This document shows, one piece after another, positions 31,597-43,500 of a stretch of 64,000 bases of DNA. Under the pieces are notes generated by a model. That model did no database searches and had not been told where the DNA came from. It was given only the letters and a program-made list of their open reading frames with translations. Each line of letters opens with the position of its first letter. The stretch's first letter is position 1. The stretch is from positions 22,004,488 through 22,068,487 of the forward strand of contig CM037474.1 of assembly GCA_021014325.1 (NCBI GenBank), in the 5' to 3' direction. This DNA comes from Plazaster borealis. Its lineage: Eukaryota > Echinodermata > Asteroidea > Forcipulatida > Labidiasteridae. Both the position numbers and the translations under genes were made by a program.

Positions 31597-34482
31597 CTGC
31601 GTGGGTGTTACCTACGATAAGATGAGATAAAAGAAATGTATCACAACAAATTATTTAATCTTTCTAAATTAAGAAATCAAAGTTACGTCAAGCATTGATA
31701 ACCTATTCATCAACTTACAAACAAACAAACAAACACCCCAATAAACAAACAAAAACCACTCAAAACACAAACAAAAAAACATGTTTTTCCAAACTTACAT
31801 TTTGGGGTGTGGACTGTTTACTTCTAGTTCCTTTTGGTCGACCTCTTCTCCTCTTTGATGAAGGCCTATTGCCTGTGAAAGTTCCATCTGTTGAATCCGA
31901 TGGCGTGAGGGTACTCACTGTAAAAACAAAAATACTATTAATACTAACTTTATTTTTACAAAATCTCAAACAATCTGACATAGACCCTAAAACTTGGGTA
32001 TCAGGTTGTATTCTGAACCTAATTTCTTGGCCCTGCTTATCACCGAATTCTGCACATACCGTCTGCTTACAGAATTGTGTAAGCAAAGAATGCTTATAGT
32101 ACGTAAGCAAACAAGCAAACATTCCTTGCTAACCAGTGAAATGCTTACATCAAGCATGGCTTTTTCTGCATCTATCCGTAATTTTTATAGCACCTTTGCC
32201 ACAGGATTCAAATTGCTGTAGCACTTTGTAAGGGTTTACAAGGTGATGCGGTGCTACCAGCAACCAACCATACCAGGAGCACCGGGGCAAACCCCTTGTC
32301 TTTTTAAGGAAAATAGGGTTCTTTACTGTGCATTACACAACACACAAGACAAACAGCTTTACATCCCATCCGAAGGACGAGGCAAAGTGTCTTCCTTAAG
32401 GACTCAAGAATAAAGACCGAGATCCGCACCCATACTCCAGGGCTCAATTTTTGGGTAAAATTCCACAGGACCACTGGGCTTGTAGCTCAAAATGTTTACT
32501 GAACCAGAATTGATTTCACAAGACTATCTTCATGAGAAAAGAGCTTTCTACACAGTTTAACTTTTTATTTTATTTGAACAAGCACTAACAGAAGATTTAT
32601 CTCATTTGTCTTATGGGTTAGTATATTTTGATACTCAACCGAATGGTATAAAATACCAGACTCAAAGTCAACATTTGAACATCATTTCTTTCCGTTAAAG
32701 ATATTACACAGTGACGTATAATTATTCAATTGAAAAACACAAGACCGCCGAACTTGTCCGGTCATGAGTTTACTGGCCCCGAGGCTAAAATCACTTGCCT
32801 CGGGCCGGCGATCGAGCGTCAAATTCGAGCCCTGCACTCTACTAATCAGAACATCAGAACTTGGGTCCGGTGCACTAGACCACTCGGCCATGATAGCGGT
32901 GATGTTTCTAATGAGTGGATTATCACTGCTACAATTTGTAAGGATAAAAACAAATCAATCAATACCCGACTGATTGAAGTTTTGGTAAGAGCCATGGTCC
33001 GCAGCTGGATGACCGTCATTGAAACTGACCCCTCTGCTGGCTGGTCGGCTTGGTGTTCCGGCCGTGATGAAGCTTTCTGTGTCCGAGGGTTCTGCGTCGG
33101 AGCTATCTCCTCCCGTAAATGTCGGATCAGAGTCTGTACTTGTGAAATCCTCAGAGCTGTACCCATCTAGCATTGTGATCCCCCCTGTGCAAAGGTGGAA
33201 TATATGGACATCAAAAATGGTAATCTATGCCCGGCAACAAGTGTCTATGCATCCGAACTGAGTCATAATAACAACACACTTCAAAAAATGGTATTCTTGA
33301 AATAAGAACAAATCTTATTTCAAGAAAACTTTTCTTGTGTCACTCTCAAAAATCTCAATGGAAAAATGTTCTAGAGAGTGACACAAGAATATTTTTTCCT
33401 GAAATAAGATTTGTTTCTTATTTCAAGAATACCATTTTTAGCAGTGCAATAACAATAATAATAGTAATAATGTTAACAGGAAGAACAAGCAAAATCAAAC
33501 GACAAAACTAAGCAAATAAGAATTATTGACATTTAAAAACTGTTGCTTCACACAGGCCTGGAATTTCTTCTTTAAAGGCACTGGACACGTTTGGTAATTT
33601 TCAAAGATCAGTATTCTCACTTGGTGTATCCCAACATATGCATAAAATAACAAGCCTGTGAAAATTTGGACTCAATTGGTCATCAAAGTTGCAAGAAAAT
33701 AATGAAAGAAAAAAACACCCTTGTTGCACAAATTTGTGCGCTTTCAGATGCCTAAAAAAGGCTTCAAGCCTGAAGTCTTTTTCAAATTCAAACATTTTAG
33801 TGAGAAATTACCTCTTTCTCAAGAACTACGTTACTTCAGAGGAAGTCGTTTCTAAAAATGTGTTATACTATCAACAGCTCTCCGTTGCTCTTTACCAAGT
33901 AAGTTTTTATGCTTTTATATATTTTGAGTAATTACCAAACCTGTCCAGGGACTGATTTCACAAAGAGATAAGACTAGTCTTATCTGAAGTTAGGACCAGT
34001 AACTGGTCTTAACTTAAGCTTAGTCCTATCTCTTAGCATTGCCTGGGACTAGTCCTAAGTTAGGAAGAGTTTTGTGAAATCGACTCCAGTGCCTTTAAAG
34101 AGACAAGGCCGTTATCATTTTACAAAGGGCACTTAAAAGTCTATGGGCAGCTTTGAGGGGTACAAAGGCCATGGCCAGGGGCAACAGAGGCTATAGTCTC
34201 CATGTAAATGCAGGCCTATTAATGGCGGTTGACCATTGTTTTATTTGTACTGTACCTGCATTTCGTGTTGATAAACCGTCGCTGTAGTCAACTCTTGCAC
34301 CATAAGACTTCAGTTTCTGACCTGATAGCAGGGACATGGCTGTCGTGCTGGAACTTTGTAAAGCTGCTGCGACAGCTCCATTTCCTATTGCAGGATAACG
34401 CCCACCTTCAGAAAGTACATTATAAATATGACTGATTAATTGATCGATTGATTGGTTGAATGACTGACTGATTGATTAGTTA

Positions 34483-34521
<39 letters not shown>

Positions 34522-37500
34522 ATGCATGAGTTTGAAATTCTCAAAACGTTGTATATCACTTAGAACAGCCCCAATGGACACACAAAAAACAAGTACGCGC
34601 TGAGATACAATGTTTTTGTGTGAAGCATTTTCATGCGAGATACAACGTTTTTGCACGAAGCATTTTCATGCAAGATACAACGTTTTTGCAAAATTGAGAT
34701 ACGTTTTTACACTGACGTGACGATATTGCATTAACAAATAAAGATATTGAAAGACTGACAGTTTAAGTCTGAAAAAATCACCATAAGAAAAGCATCTGCT
34801 CAACAGCATACAAACACCAGACAAGAGTCATATCAAACAGTGACACTTAAACAAAAATTTCATAAATACCCCAGACAGTTTCGCTACTCCTATTGGTGGA
34901 GAGCGCGTCACGTGGGGGTGTTTAAATGGTTGATAAAGACACAGCTGAAGCTGTTTAAGACCGGCTGGCTTCGCGTGTTGGGCGCGCAAGCTCATGTACA
35001 CCAATTTAAATTATGCAGAACGCAATTCATAGCTATTAGTAACAGCGCGTAATATGTGTGTACACGCGCGTATACACACCGACCGACGCGCACAAAACAT
35101 TTTCACAAAAGTTTTTGGAAATTTGCAAACTTCGAAAAATTCGCAAAAGAAACAGTGTGACATTGCCTATAATTGTGATATTATATTGCTTTTTAACATA
35201 AGGGCAATTATGAATGGGAATACAAGAGTAGTGACTCGTTCTTAAACGGCCGTTTAAAACCTTGCAGGGTCGTGGCCGTGACCCTGCCGGTTTTAAACGG
35301 CCGTTTAAGAACTCGTCGCCTACTCTTTTATTCCCTTAGTAAAATTGTCTACTTCTGCTACTGCATGTATAAAGCAAACAGAGGTGAGATTGTAGGTAAA
35401 TATAGTTTTTATCTATGAAATATTTCCCTCTGAAATGGAGTCATATTCAAGAAAACTGTATCTGAAAACCTCCAAAATCGCAACAGCTGATTTCGGTTCC
35501 AAAATTAAGGAGGATGTGTTTACATGCTGAAAATTTTGCATGGTTTTTCAATATTTTCTCCTGACTCACACAACGGAATAAGCCCAAATCGTCACAAGTT
35601 TTTTTATTTCATGTATGTGGTTGATCACAAAATACATGAACACTGACTGCAACTATTTTGTCAGCTCTGCCAATCCTGTATAATCACTTTAACATAGTGG
35701 CCAGGGACATTCATATATTATGGGAAATTGTAAACAAACACAACATTTATTGGCATACCACTTTTCAAGGCTTGACAAATGTCATAGTTCTGTCGTTTGA
35801 TCTCCAGCAGAAGTTGGTTGTTAACCACGGCAATGTCTTTATATCGATAAGCGAAAACACAGAGAATCACCACGGCAATGGTACAAAAACACTTCCTGCA
35901 AAACCACATTAGCTCATAAAGCTGTGTCTACACATGGAAAAAAAAGAATAAATTAACCAGTTAATGCCGGAAATTGTGAATGTATGCACAATTCTTTTGA
36001 TTTGCCCAGTCAGAAGCCATACAACCGTTAATTGCCATGTAGCCAGGGATCACACCCAAGTTTGCGATACAACCTGGGAAGCGGCAGCCAGGGGATCACC
36101 ATAAGGGGATGCAACTTTTTATTTCAGATATCAAATCATAAACCACAACTTTTTGGACACAAGTCAGGTGAACCCGCTTTTGTATATATAGGTGAAACAA
36201 GAACTACACTCAAGAGGTGTTTCTATGGCCACAGATCCACAAACTCAACACCCAAAAGCTGGATACACCCGTAAAACATCGCTTCAATCTTCCTAATCAC
36301 TCCATTTCTGACATGATTTGACAGGGCAGTGGGGCAATAGGTAACCACAAAGAGACTGTACACTGAGTAGGGAGAAACTGTGGTTAAGGCGCCTTCAGAC
36401 CATTCAACCCCATGGTCTGAACATCCAAGAAGGAAATGACTTTCTGCACCTTCTCTTTTTCTCACAGATATCCACCTTTTCAGTCTGCCTCATTCATTAA
36501 TTACTTACTTTTTCACCCTTTTCCCACCTTTGCTTTTGTCTTTTCTGTGTCCAACCTCTTGTGGTCAAACTAGCCCCTTCCCTTCTTTTTCATTGTTCAT
36601 CCCTTGCTTGTTCTGCATGCTTTCTGCCTCTCTCTCTCTTTCCATTTCTTTCCACTTGACTTTTTTTTTAAATGAGATATCGCCTAACATCACAAGGCCG
36701 GACGGCCACTCCAAGGTGAGGCCTACACTTAACTGATTTGGGCTGTCAACCAAAATCAACTGTCACCAGGGATACGTTGCCACCTACTCCTTGGGCTGAA
36801 ACAGGGTTACCCCCTTCACAGTCCGTAAGAATGTAGGCATGGGTATCATCCACTAGGAGCCTGGCTGGTAGAGCAGAATGTATTACATGTACCTTCCCAA
36901 CTTTTTAGGAAGCAATTATGGTTAAGTGCCTTGCTCAAGGGCACAGGTGTCATGACCGGGATTCGAACCCACACTCTGCTGCTGACAACACCAGAGCTTG
37001 GGGCCAGTGAACTAGACCGCTCGACCACAACATGCCGCATTTTATTTGCTACTTCATTTGCACTTACTTGATCAGCCCCAGCCATTTGAAATACAAGTCT
37101 TTCAATCACCAAGTCTGCCACAAGGATAACAAAGAGCAACAGCCTAGCGCCACTAGTACGAGGTGCTGATGTCAACAGGTAAGCAATCAGAATGGCAGCC
37201 GCAAAAAACAGCAGCGAGTTAAACCAGCTGAATTCTCCCAGGATGAGGTTCTGGACGTAGGCGAGGCGGTTGAAGGTCTCTTCTAAGAGGAACTTTTGGT
37301 TCTGGGTGCTCTCTTTCATTTCAGCAAAGACACTCTGTTTGGCAAAAAAATAAATAAATAATTCCTGAACAATGCAAAATAAACCCCCAAGGTAATCTGG
37401 TCAGAAAATGTATGTTGCTGTAAAGCAAAACCCTAAAGCCGCCCTCCGGTCAACCCTTGCAATGACGCAGAAAAGTCGGTGACGGACTTTTCAGGATGAT

Positions 37501-40500
37501 GCTGCGCCTGAGCTAAGACCGTCGGGAACATATCAGTCACCAATTGTTTCTGACCTGAGTAATACGACGATGATGTTAAGACGATCGACATCAGTCACTG
37601 TTTAAAAAAATCAAGTGTTCCTGATAGGTTGGAATCAATCGCAGTGGACCGGAGTGTAGTTGGGACATCAATAGGCCTAGACGTCATGCAGCCAAATAAA
37701 TTGTCGCTAGCCAAATCAGCGAAAAAATGTTCTGCTCGATGCTGAAGGTTCCGTCAGAGCACAAGCGAATCACAGGTCAGCTTGACTCAAGTTCTGTTAA
37801 AGTAGGATTTGAAACTTTACATAGTGAGAAAACAATCAAGAAACTATGAATTTTTGTGAGAGCAATCCAGGCCTGGCAATCTCTCTCTTAAGTTCTGTTG
37901 GTTCTGAAATGAACCGATGGTGTAACAAGTTTTGATCAGTGTATTATTGATATTTTCAGGAAAACAGCTGAATGCAAAAATGCTTTCCTCCTGAAGATGT
38001 TCAGAGCATACTTGTTTTCTTTCTTTTATGAATGTTCGCCTCTAACAAGGCTAAAAGCCACTCTCGGTAAGGGGCTACAAGAAGAGAAATATTGAGGATG
38101 AAAATAACTCAGGGGAGCTGAAGGTAGGAATTGATATTCCTCTTAAAACAGTCTAGATTGTAGGATGGAGGGAAATATGCACCAGGCAAGGAGTTCCAAA
38201 GAGATGCGGTACGTGGAACAAAGCTGTTGAAAGCTAATCATAACGTTAAGTTCTTTTAAGAAGCACAACTCATTCAAGATTTACATGGTATTCCTGCAAA
38301 CCTACGTTTTCAAAGGTCTGTTTGTTTGAGGTCAACAAGATCTTGTCACTTTGGGCATTATTCTTAGCTTAATACTGTAAAGATGGACAGCCTTAGGCTA
38401 CATAAAAAACAAAATTGTTGATCGTCCCCGCTTCGCCGACCCTACAAAACCCCCCGACCCCATTTTTATTTTTTTTAAACAGTATTTTTAATGATCTTTT
38501 CAGTCAAATTTGGCTCCCAGATTTTTCAGCTGATATTTTTTCAAAATCCATAGGTCGGAAATAGATGATTGAAGAAAGGTTATTCATGTTGGCAAAACAA
38601 GAAAAATTCTTCAAATATTTTACTTAGGCTGCGTTTTAGTTTTTTGAAAATGTTTATAGAAAATGTCATCTAGGATTTGAAAGGGTTTAACAAAACAATT
38701 AAAAACATCAAAATCACACAAACCCTTTGTTTTATAGTGATTATGATGATATCTTTATTCTTCATTTCATATTTTGCCATGTCAACAAAACAAAACAAAA
38801 ACAACAAAAAATGCCCTCCCTCCCCCACTTCCCATCAAAAAAGGACGATCAACAATTTTTATTTTTTATGTGGCCTTATAAGAAATTATGTGGATCAAAA
38901 CCTTGATATCGTTTGAGGATGTCTCCAAGGTATGGCTTAGGTGCTCCCCATTCTTCAAGATAAGATGCTGCTGCTCTAGAGATTCTTGTTGCTTCACTTT
39001 CATCTCCTCCTGAAGCTTACCTGCAAGAAATTAACAGTCTTGAGATCTACACATGTCCAGTTGGTTCGTGTGACAGAACTCTACTGTAAGCCACATGCAC
39101 TTCACACAAACAGGCTTCAATGATTAGCAGAGGCCCATAGGGAAATGCATTGAGCTAGTTTTTCTTCAAAAAGTTGTGTATGAAAAACCAATTTATTTTG
39201 TCACCCAGAATTATAAGTTTCTGCCACAACAAAAAATGCCTATAACATCAAAATGAGTGAATTTGGATTAAGTAGGATTTGAAACTCAGCATGGTGAAGA
39301 TACAATCAAGTGAGGTTTGCAGAGAAATCTCTTATGAGCTGCAGTGGATCTGAGAAGAACTGTTGGTTTACGACTCTGGAGTTGCGAAAAAATAGTTAAT
39401 GGCCTGACATTTTGACCCTAGCACTTTTAAGCAGAGTCTTTCTCGAGGGCTGAACATTGACAACACAACACACATAAACAGGTATACTGGTATAACAGAA
39501 GCAGGGAGTGAATGTCGTACTTCGCATTGCACTCAAAAATACCACAACCATTATTATTGTTTATTTTATTTTATTTTTATTCTTTGGACAATACAATACA
39601 AGCAGAGGCCGTCCAGGGAAAGGCAAAAGTAAAAAAACTGTCATCAAAAAAGATGTGCCCTCCCAGAAATCGTTATCGTTCTTTCCCCAAATATGTATCA
39701 TGGATAACACCATTAACAGCAAAAAATACAACTAAAATTATGCAAAACAGTATCCGCTTTTTGGCTACGTGTATGAACCCCCGTATCCGATGTTAACGTG
39801 CATGCAAAACATAGACACCATAGTTACACTTCACGTGAACACACATAGTGTTGGTGTATATGTCTACGTGTATTTATATCTATCCGTAGACTTGTGAAAC
39901 CTCCCTGATGACTTACATAAACTGGATTGTGATAGGCTTGGCAGGGTTCTGTTGTAATTCAAGGCCAAGGTTATGATCTCTAAAATTCAAGCCTTTGTCT
40001 TTAAAGGGTCTGTATACGTTTGGTAATGACTCTGAAAATTAATGGCAAGAAGTACAGCAGCTTTGGATAGTATAGGCCTAATGCATTTTGAGAAAACTTT
40101 TCACTTAGAAGTACTGCGGTTAGGAAAAAATAAATCACTTTTCATCCCCACAAATTTGAATCTGAGAAGCGTTACTGACAGTAACGTTTCTCAGATTGTT
40201 TATTTCAATTGCAGGTTATTCTTCCTGCGTGGACATAACCGCTCCAGATTTTCAGCAGTATCTCAAAAACGCTACCACCTTCTGAAATGAAATGTTCACA
40301 GGTAAGTTTTATGATATATATCTACAACTATATAGGATTGAAACAAACAGTGGGTTCCAATTACCAAACATATACAATCTGTTTAAGCCCCTTAGTTTTT
40401 ACACTATAGTCTATTCCCCGGGGGCATGCATGCTGAATAACGGCCGGCCCTTTCACACTTGGATCACTTTAACCCTGATCTACCCAGAAAAATGGGCATA

Positions 40501-43500
40501 CATGTACCCCATGGAATAGCCACCCTGCTCAAGAGTAGGCGGTAAAGAAATGCACGCTAAATAAATTGTGGGGTCTGCGTTAAAGCTACTTGTTCTACAG
40601 ATTTGTATTGAAGTATTTATTAGCTTCAAACATCAACTGAAATATTTCTCAAATTTATATTTTTGGAAGAATTTGTAAGTTTTCAAAATTAATGATTTTG
40701 TTATAGGTTAAATTTTGAATTGGTTTGAACGTGGTAAAAATGGTCTCACTGAACTTATACACTACAATAAAGGTACCAGGGCCCGAATTCATAAAACTTG
40801 CTAAGCACAGAAAACTCTTGCTTAAAGGGTGTATACAACATTGGTAATTGCCAAAGACCTGTATTCAAACTCGATGTGACCCAACAATGAAATAACAAAC
40901 CTGTGAAAGTTTAAGCTAAATCGGTCTTCGGAGTCATGAGAAAACAGTGAAAAAAAACCTTATGTGATTTAACTTTTTTTCAAACATCGGAATTTATCCT
41001 GCAGGATAAATACTATTGTTCTATGGCATTTCAAGCAAAACTATTTCAAGGGAAGTTTTCTACCATGACCATCTTTATACCATATAAGTTATGCGCAAAT
41101 CTGTGAGCATTTATATTTTCATTCTTACCAATGTTGTACACACCCTTTAAGAAAAAAAGGTTAACAGCCAACTGGTACCCCACTCATTTCTTGTTGAGCA
41201 AAGAAATTTGCTGAGCAGAATTTTCTGTCCCAGTCGCACTTTTCGGTTAAGCTACAGCGATGACCTCCTCTAGCCAAAAAATGCAGTAGGGTTTGAACGA
41301 GTGTATCATGTGCAACCCAAACCCCGAGGAATAAGGAGAAAGACCCAGGGAATACACTTGTGGGGGACAGTGTGAAAGTGCACCGGGTAACCGTGGGGTA
41401 AAAAACACTCCCGGGGACTCCCCAGGGCTGTAATCAACGGGGGTAAGAGAAACGGCAGGGTTCTCCCCAGGTTTTTTCAAAACTGTGGGTCATTCTGGGC
41501 AAAAAATTTGAGATGTTTGGCCGAAACGTTGAATTGTTCAAACAAGGTCTTCGGTAGGCCTAGAGTAGTCTTCGGAATGTTTTCTACTTGGTGTTTTTCT
41601 TGGTTTTCAAAGCCCTCCTGTGCAATATGGAGCATTCTGTATGGTTTTCTTTTCATGTTTTTTGTGCGTATCGGCACGCACTTTGCGCGTATCGGCCAGA
41701 TACGCTAACTAGTGCATGGGGAGAACCCTGAAAGGGCTTTACAGTACGCACCTGTTGCCTCCATCTTGACGGCCACATCTTCCGAACTCATAACGAGTCT
41801 GGATACAGTATTCTCAGTCTCCTCGTGCCACACCTGACTCTGAAGAAAGAAACACATGTCTTGAGTGTGTGTGAAGAACTCGGTATACGCATTGAACGCA
41901 ATGACGTTGTCTTTAAGTTGTTGCAAGCAGTCTTGGATGTTCTTCGTGTGATCACAGGGGTACGTTGGCAGACCAGCTTTCTCTAGGTGACAGTTTGTGA
42001 ATCCGAGTGCCATGAGGCTCTGCTCGTCATCTGTAAGTCGCTTGCAACCTGTTCATAAAAAAAAACATCAATCGTAATATCAGGTCGTCAACCAAAGATT
42101 TTATGATTTTCAAACCACTTCGCGTCAATATGAACAATTCTTTAGCGTGCCTCTGCTCGTTATTATTTTTCAGAACTTTTCAGACCTTCCGAAGCAACTT
42201 TGTGTTTTTGTAGAATATCGTTGTCACAATGAAACCCTGACTACACAAAGTAACTTAGACAACAAATGTTCTCAGAAAATGCACCGGGATTTTTCGTTCA
42301 AGATATTGTGGAATGTCTTACCAAACCTTGGCAATAAGCGCGAACTACAGTACAGTGTTTTTCAGTTTTCTTTAGCACTAGTGCCGTGTCGTGGCCAAAC
42401 AGTTTAGTACATCGGACTCAAGTTCTGGTGGTTAAGTCATCAGGATGTGGGTTCAAATCCCAGTCATGACACTTGTGTCCTTGAGCAAGACACTTAACTA
42501 TAATTGCTTCTCTTCACTCAGGGGTAATTGGTTACCTGTGAGGAAGATGGTTCTTCCTCAAAGCCCTCAAATCTTTTGCTCAAATCTGTCACTGAGTGAA
42601 GGATTTGAGCACCATATACGAAGCCACCATTATTATTTAAAAGGATACATGTAAAGGAAAATATGCCGATTCCGGTCGCAGCTTTTTCAGCAAATTACGA
42701 CCCGAAACTAGTATCTTTAAATAACCTACACTGTAGATGAGATGTTTGGACACAAGTGAAAAATGGTCATTTAAGATACAGCACTCTTCGTCCCGAGGTA
42801 AAAAGATGAAATCCAAAATGGAGTGGTCCTTGGCAGTTTCTCTTTGTGTAAGAGTTAAGGTAAAAGGCACACCAGCTTGCTGGCAGTTCTTATATAATCA
42901 GATGAGTGACAAAACAATGAAATTCATTGTAAACACTTTTTAATTGTTTATGAAATAGACTTTTGCTTACGCAAATTATTCTGCTAGGGCCAACAGCTTA
43001 GCGTGAAACTTTGCTTAATACCGATAAACAGGTTTATGATACGGGGTTGGGTTTGATCAGCTGAAAAGTTGCATGATGGGTAAGCTGCGATAATCATGAC
43101 CCTCAATCCTCCCGACGATCTTAGGTCTGAGGGACGTGACCAAGAGCTATGATTATCGCAGCTACATGATGGTCTGACTTAAGCCCAATGAAAAGTGCCA
43201 ATCCACGAGGAGATCAAGTTAATTGGCACTGTTCCGTCCCAACTTGACAATCGTCCCAACTATAGTTGGGACTGGTCCCAACTTGAGTGTTCGATTTGGG
43301 GCGTCCCAAGTCCCAACTGTAGTTGGGATCGCCCATAGAACTCTACAGTACAGGCTGTACAGGAAAACATCCGCGAAAGGAACCGTAATCAATTGTGGGT
43401 TGGGACTGCAACATGCGGGCGTGGAGCTCCCCCTCCTCAACTTGTTCGAATTATGTGGGTATTGAGCCCAGCTTTGGCTTTAGAATAGTAGATGAGTGTG

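Noticed and set aside
36223..36465. - strand 80-codon frame in brambleberry intron 4 as a missing exon
   Set aside because: It is the antisense of the Penelope-like fragment, and exon 5 already joins exon 4 in phase.
38677..38916. Conserved 60-80-codon frame starting MKGFNKTIKN in three copies
   Set aside because: It is conserved only because the transposon copies are nearly identical, and each ends differently after homopolymer length changes.
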